In this document: piece by piece, positions 59,233 through 64,000 of the stretch | How the letters are laid out: each line of letters opens with the position of its first letter | How positions within the stretch are numbered: the first letter of the stretch is position 1 | Origin: Cymodocea nodosa | Lineage: Eukaryota; Streptophyta; Magnoliopsida; Alismatales; Cymodoceaceae | Reading direction: 5' to 3' | Length of the DNA: 64,000 nt | NCBI GenBank assembly: GCA_036874045.1 | Contig: CM072343.1 | Span: 13,784,001 to 13,848,000, forward strand | Made by a program: the position numbers and the translations under genes | Notes under the pieces: generated by a model | Database searches by the model: none | Seen by the model: only the letters and a program-made list of their open reading frames with translations | What the model was told of the DNA's origin: nothing

Positions 59233-60772
59233 TGTTGAGTATTTTTGTTTTGATGATGTGTGCTGAATGAAAATAATCATATTTGCTCAATTACTATTGC
59301 TTGTGAAAAGAAATTAAAATCATCAATTAATACAGAAAAAGCTTACTGATATAAATACTTGTCTGTATTGGATCTGAAGTTAATAACTAGTCGTTTCGTT
59401 GCATTAATTTCTCATTTAACTAAACGTTAAGTTAACGTGTGTTTTTATAGAAAAGCATGATATGTTTTAATGTTATATCTTCTGTATCATGAACAGTGCA
59501 CATTTAGACAACTTGTTAAGTTAGAGGCTTAAAGGTTAAAATAGGTCATGTGATAACTCGTTAAGTTAGTGAGTAAAAGAAGAGACGAACTTGTTAAGTT
59601 AGTGTTATACACGTGGTGAAATTATAAGTTACGAATGTTGTATTGTATCACGTGAGGTGCACATGTTTAACTCGTTAAGTTAACATGACTAAACGCGTTG
59701 AGTTGCTATATTGAATACTAAGGCAACGCGTTAGGTTAGCATTATAAACTTAAGTTGTTATTTTTGCACGTGGTAAAATTCTTATTATAAAAACATTTGT
59801 TTATTACTGGTTCGTTGAGTTATCATAACACAACGGAGATGGTTCGTTTAGATAGCATAACACCACGGACTTAGTTCGTTGAGTTAGCTATAGTACTTGT
59901 CACGTGAAATAGCACATGGTGAACTCGTTAAGTTAGAAACGTTAAGTTATATATATATACTTGTGTTACTCGTTTAGTTAACATTAAAGTAACGACTTCT
60001 TATTACACTGATGAAAAACTTTTAGACGAGATAGTTTATTTTGTAGGAAATTTTTCAGAGATCCAAGATTGATGATTAAAGAAAATTCGAAATATAAACG
60101 TGGGTTAGAACGTGTGTGTTTCGATGAAGGAAAAAGAAAAGACATGGAGAAGTGGAAAACTGGTAGTGGTTAAACGTGAAGGATATGCATGAAATGAAAA
60201 TACAGTATAAAAGGCATAGAATTGTCATTGATCAATTTATCCTTGCACACAAAACGAAAAATCTTTTCAAGGATCAAACCATCCTTGCACACCAAAAGAA
60301 AAATCTTTTTCAAGGATCAAAAACACCTTCTCGTGGAAAATCTCTCAAGTGGAAGAAAGTTCAGTGAAGTATAAAAAGGTAAGATTTTCGTCACTGAAGA
60401 TTAGAAGTATCAGAAGAAAGCAAATTCGGTGAAGCATGAAAAGACAAGATATTCGTCATTGAAGAATTGCTGAAGAAGAAAAAGAAGAAGAAGAAAGATC
60501 TCAAACAGGGAGAAAAGTTTTAAATTTCGCAAATTAGTTTTCTCTGTTTGTAGTTATGAAATTGTTTAGATGATACATGGTATCGAGATATAATTGCATC
60601 TACAATTTATGAGGAGAATTGAATTGTATATTGTAATTGAAATCTTGAATAAAAATGATTTTATGAAAACAATGTCTCAACTTGTTTTTGAGTTTTAAAG
60701 TTTCAATTATATTTCAGAAAATATTAAAAATACACAATTCACCCCCCTCTTGTGTAACCATACGATCTTACA
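59233..60772 (+). repeat. E6 3' LTR (complete)
   Basis: It spans TGTTGAGTATTTTTG to TACGATCTTACA, about 1.54 kb. A TATAAAAGG box lies at 60206-60214. It has many AACTCGTTAAGTTAG and TTCGTTGAGTTA motifs and CACGTG sites. It is followed by target duplication GTACA. Confidence 0.92.
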
Positions 60773-60960
60773 GTACACAACAGATGGAGTATCATGGTAA
60801 TGTGGCTAATATAGAACAATATCAGTTTGCTACATAGGAGCGACAACTTGAAGTATAAAAATATTATGGTAATGTGACTAATATACAACAACATCAACTT
60901 GCTATTTATGTTTTTATCGAGAACTCTAATTTATATTACAAATTTGAGAATTGCTAATAT

Positions 60961-61450
60961 CGTAGATGCCATGTGTGTGTGATTGAATCAATGTTGTTGG
61001 AGATTGTAAAAAAACTTGTAATATTGTTAATTAATTATGAGATTGTTAATTAATCTTTTGTGATTTTCATAGTTTTTTGGTAATTTCATAAAAAATATTA
61101 TAAAAATAGTTATTGAAGTTTTTTGATTTATTGTGATGTCTAAAATATTCTAATTCTTAATATTCCATCAGTCATTTCAAGATTTTGCATGGATACTTTT
61201 TCACAGTATAAATTCGAATTTTAAAATTAAGATAAAATCAAAATAATTTTAAATGAATTTTGTACGATAACACAAAATTTCAAGCCTTCAATTCCACAAA
61301 ATGTCATGATTTTGTAAAAATTGAAGCTTTTAAGATCGATCCCAAGCACTAAATGTTGAATTTGATAACCATATCACTGAATATGATTAAACATCTTTAT
61401 TAAAAGGTAAACACATTGGATGTTTTAAACGTGAAATTCAATTTGAAGAT
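60961..61450. other. AT-rich spacer, nothing recognised
   Basis: AT-rich sequence with no gene or repeat family that I recognise. A small imperfect palindrome around CTTCAATTCCACAAAATGTC and its partner GACATTTTGTG-like bases lies at about 61285-61335; it is too short to call a MITE. Confidence 0.4.
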
Positions 61451-62480
61451 TAATCGGGTCTAATTTTGAATACACCTTTCCGGAAACACCTTCTTTTTTT
61501 TCTCCGCGTCAGAAGCGTAAAGCTCGGCTTTCTTTCCATAATTCTCTTTGACGAAAAAGGATGCTGGCAGATGCATCATGCATGCCTTGATGTCTTGACA
61601 ACCAAGAAAAATATTCAAATATTACAGGTCTTTTCTTTGTACATAAATAAATAAATAAATAACTATATTTATGTCTGTCATCTTCTTGTTTTCCTTCCTT
61701 CCATGCACACGGAATTAATTAATTCGTCGAAGTTCCCCGAGATTCGCAGGATAAGCTTGATCCTGATCTTCTATCGAAACGTGCAGGCACAAGCTAGGTT
61801 GGTCTCCATGCCTCCCACCATCTTGATTTTTCCCTCCCCGTTTGCAGTACTCACACGTTTATCTAATAATCGAAGCGACTTCTCTCATTATTTGATTGAT
61901 TAGTGGGGGCAGTCCTACCCACTCAAACTTTAACCATGCTGCAGGGATGCGTTCTTGTACTCCGGTCTCCGGGCAACCTTGGTCATACCGTCAGCAGAAA
62001 TACTTTATATATATATATCGAGAGACGCTATCTACGGCTGTTTGGCTGATCTAATGACCGGCTGGCTGACTTTATCTGTGAAAGGAAGGACGGGGACCCA
62101 CTTCGTTTCCCTGTTGCCTGATGGATGATGGAGGTCATGGACATTCTTGTCATCTCCATCCACTCCCGGTTTTGCGGTTGTGGATTAGGATGCCTTCCAC
62201 TACCACCAGCAGTTTTCCCGCTTTCTTCCTTTTGTACGTCCATTGGATTGGAAAGAAAAAAAAACTCGTGCCAAGTTGCCAACTTCGGCTTTCGTCGTTG
62301 TCGTGCCATATGGAAGTGGTGTGTTGGGCCTCGGTTTCCGTACGATATATTCGCTGGTTTTCTTATCCACAGATTTCCTTTTCTACGAGATCTTTCTCAC
62401 CTATCGTTTTGGATTTGATTCATTATTTTTTCCGACGAAAATGGTTGAATCGATCTGAGACGAGGAATTTGATCTATACT
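61450..62480. other. GC-richer island, unassigned
   Basis: The base composition is visibly richer in G and C than the rest of the window and lacks the LTR motifs. Open stretches occur in several overlapping frames on both strands (for example 62028-62309 minus and 62121-62531 plus), but none shows a recognisable domain. A TATATATATATCGAGAG stretch lies near 62004-62022 and an AAATAAATAAATAAATAA microsatellite near 61643-61662. It could be a host promoter/5' region or old gene remnant. Confidence 0.35.
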
Positions 62481-63009
62481 TTTCTTTTTTATATTGAGGT
62501 AAGAAATTTAAATATAGATGCGAGAATTTAAATTTAAAAAGGTATTTGTGTACATTTCTAATCGAGAAAAGAAATTATAGAAAATAATTGAAATGATGGA
62601 AATAAAAATGATGAGAAATGACAAAATATGATAAGAAAATTTAAATATTTATGTATGTTGAAAAATGATGAGAAATAATGAAAAATAAAAGAAAATCCTA
62701 AAGTATTTGTGCATAGGAAATGATAAGAAATATAATTTATAATATAGAAAACAATAAGTACTATTAACTTGAAAAGTAATATTTTAAATAATATAATATA
62801 TATTTATAATATTTTAAGTAATATAATATATAATATGCATTATTTGAAATACCTTTTCATCACAAACATAATTCATTACAAGTAATCTTTAACAAAATTA
62901 ACACATGCTACATATTATTTCTTTTCCACATAAAATACATAATTTGTTCTCATTTCCTATCAGCTAATCTTTTTTTTGTTCTACACTCATATTACTACAA
63001 TATATACTT
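62481..63009. other. Very AT-rich stretch, nothing recognised
   Basis: Long runs of GATGAGAAAT-like and AATATAATATATA-like sequence, low in complexity. It lies next to the 3' end of the Harbinger transposase remnant and may be its subterminal region, but no terminal inverted repeat is identified. Confidence 0.4.
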
Positions 63010-63870
63010 TTTTCTTAAACATTATGAACAAGTTCCTTAGGCATATCAACATTTTCTTGAACTAATTCATTTGCTAAATTTTTAAGTAAGTCTTCTTGAT
63101 CTCCTTTTCTAATGAAATTGTGTAGAAGAAAATATGCTAATATAATTTTAACTTGTGTCAAATAGGTATAACATGCAACCTCGTAAAATTACAAATTGAT
63201 GTTTAATCACTTCAAATGTATATTCAATTACATTTCTCAATTAAGAGTATTTGTAGTTGAAATTCTCCACTATATTATTTGAAACGCGATTTTGATCATA
63301 TTTTGATAGACCACGAAATAAAGAAATAAATTCTAGACGATTTGAGAAGTTTTGCATTTACTAAATAATGGTTACTTACAACATACATAACATTTAACAC
63401 TTTTTAGAAATCTATATTTATTTTAAAAAATATTGTACACTAAAGAAATGTCATACTAGGTGGGACTTCAAGCTTCTAGGGTTAGGAAGTAGTATCTTAT
63501 AAGATCCTTGCATCTATAGCTAATCCTTCCCATCCTGCAAGTACATATGTAATTTCCATATTAAGGTTACAAGCTACTAATATATTTTATGTTAATTCTC
63601 CCTTCTTATTCTTGTATTGTCCAAAATACATATCTTGTATTTTCTTATACATAAATTGTCACATTCACATGTGTACCATCGATAGCACCAATGCAATCCT
63701 AAATTGAAAAATCATATAGAATGTTAGTAATACAATGTCAAATTTATAAAAAAAATACTATGAATGAAAGATAAATTCATATCTTACCTTAAAATATAGG
63801 AAGACATTTAGATCATTTTGAATTCTACTAGGTGTTGATGATGAAGGCTTTGTTAGGGCAAGTAGTATAG
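63010..63870 (-). pseudogene. PIF/Harbinger (HARBI1-like) transposase remnant
   Basis: The minus strand shows family motifs in order. PSSSTPSRIQNDLNVFLYFK (63849-63788) is followed by an intron with GTAAG...TTTAG borders (63787-63699). Next is DCIGAIDGTHVNVTIYV (63698 down), with the first catalytic D in IDGTH. Then VACNLNMEITYVLAGWEG and LAIDARIL (about 63585-63505), with the second D. Then LRNVIEYTFEVIKHQF (about 63240-63190), with the catalytic E. Then LAYFLLHNFIRKGDQEDLL (about 63140-63080) and a tail to about 63010. The family's DDE_Tnp_4 domain moves the DNA and normally works with a Myb/SANT-like partner. The intron is the usual type for plant copies. The frame changes between these blocks and stops occur after TIYV, after DARIL and after YLFDTS, so it is a pseudogene. 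The N-terminal part is not visible. Confidence 0.82.
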
Positions 63871-64000
63871 GTGTGGAGTATGCCACAAGAAGTCCAGGTT
63901 CAATCGGAAGCTTGTTAATAGTAAGTATTCAACAGTTTTATGTTTTTGGTAGGTTGCAGACCTAAGTATCCGAAAATAAAGGTTTAGTCGGAGGCTTTGA
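63871..64000. other. Window edge, nothing recognised
   Basis: Sequence upstream of the transposase remnant. It has no family match that I can support, and the region continues past the window. Confidence 0.35.

Larger units (their letters stand above)
52842..60772 (+). mobile_element. E6: Ty1/copia element with accessory ORF, TSD GTACA
   Basis: This plus-strand element is bounded by GTACA at 52837-52841 and 60773-60777. It has an LTR-derived left end (52842 to about 54130), an RT-RNase H portion (to 54894), a non-coding module (about 55.14-56.03 kb), an accessory ORF (56485-58747), a polypurine tract (59219-59231) and the 3' LTR (59233-60772). The accessory ORF lies 3' of RNase H, where SIRE/Maximus elements carry an env-like ORF. 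Both the non-coding module and the accessory ORF have homologues in Ty3 elements E1 and E2. The element is broken and most of its gag-pol is absent. The LTR ends are similar to each other, so it is fairly young relative to E1. Confidence 0.9.
52061..60960 (+). pseudogene. Decayed Myb/SANT-like gene (possibly Harbinger ORF), split by E6
   Basis: A plus-strand reading gives RNYTNWNVQVDQTIVGILVV then LNEGNGKMHDGK from about 52.07 kb. This fits the Myb/SANT-like N-terminal pattern (W..E.D..LV..L...V..G....) of plant L10-interacting or Harbinger-associated proteins. Stops then interrupt it at about 52.18 and 52.29 kb. A later open stretch (52474-52761, 95 residues, with FNISTTSTQSQMDLDVDMF) fits the low-complexity tail of such proteins. 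The E6 insertion with GTACA duplication divides the locus, which resumes at 60778 with N- and Q-rich codons to about 60.95 kb. The family call is tentative: the match is short and from memory. A PIF/Harbinger transposase remnant 2 kb further right supports it. Confidence 0.4.

Noticed and set aside
61285-61335. Small imperfect palindrome as a MITE
   Set aside because: It is too short, lacks a target duplication, and is not repeated elsewhere in the window.
62028-62531. Open frames of 93-136 codons on both strands
   Set aside because: They compete on opposite strands and I recognise no domain; kept only as part of an unassigned island.

Overview
The window is AT-rich plant nuclear DNA, and nearly all of it is nested LTR-retrotransposon fossil. 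Plant origin is indicated by Athila-like Ty3 pol with a tRNA-Asp-type primer site, Ty1/copia pol with the initiator-Met primer site TGGTATCAGAGC, a plant F-box-associated protein, and a PIF/Harbinger transposase remnant. I cannot name the species. No intact host gene, rRNA, tRNA or CRISPR array is visible.

Layout. (1) 1-20418: Ty3 element E1 on the minus strand. Its 3' LTR runs off the left edge and its 5' LTR is 16691-20418. Two solo LTRs sit inside it: S1 (3991-6193, plus, same family, TSD ATAAG) and S2 (18033-20115, minus, another family, TSD TGTAC). (2) 20419-22392: a further Ty3 LTR piece, a Ty1 LTR end, and a plus-strand F-box-like fragment. (3) 22393-38149: Ty3 element E2, minus, same family and gene order as E1. 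(4) 38150-40600: 3' tail and LTR of a third, plus-strand relative, E3. (5) 40922-51294: a Ty1 LTR split by a complete-looking minus-strand Ty1 element E5 (42456-51140, TSD AATTG). (6) 52842-60772: Ty1 element E6, plus, TSD GTACA, inserted in a decayed Myb/SANT-like gene. (7) 61-64 kb: a GC-richer island of unknown nature, then a decayed PIF/Harbinger transposase on the minus strand.

The most interesting content is the architecture of the Ty3 family. In both E1 and E2 the order in the sense direction is LTR, primer site, zinc knuckle-PR-RT-RNaseH-INT, accessory ORF, gag capsid domain, F-box/FBA-like gene, non-coding module, polypurine tract, LTR. The gag capsid domain therefore lies 3' of pol, and a host-type F-box gene is carried in sense. 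Ty1 element E6 carries a homologue of the same accessory ORF and a homologue of the same non-coding module, although its pol belongs to another superfamily. Clusters of a short palindromic motif (CGTTGAGTTA / TAACTCAACG) lie at the module junctions and in the LTRs. This suggests a modular family whose cassettes have been exchanged between Ty3 and Ty1 elements. All of these elements look broken; they are described as fossils.
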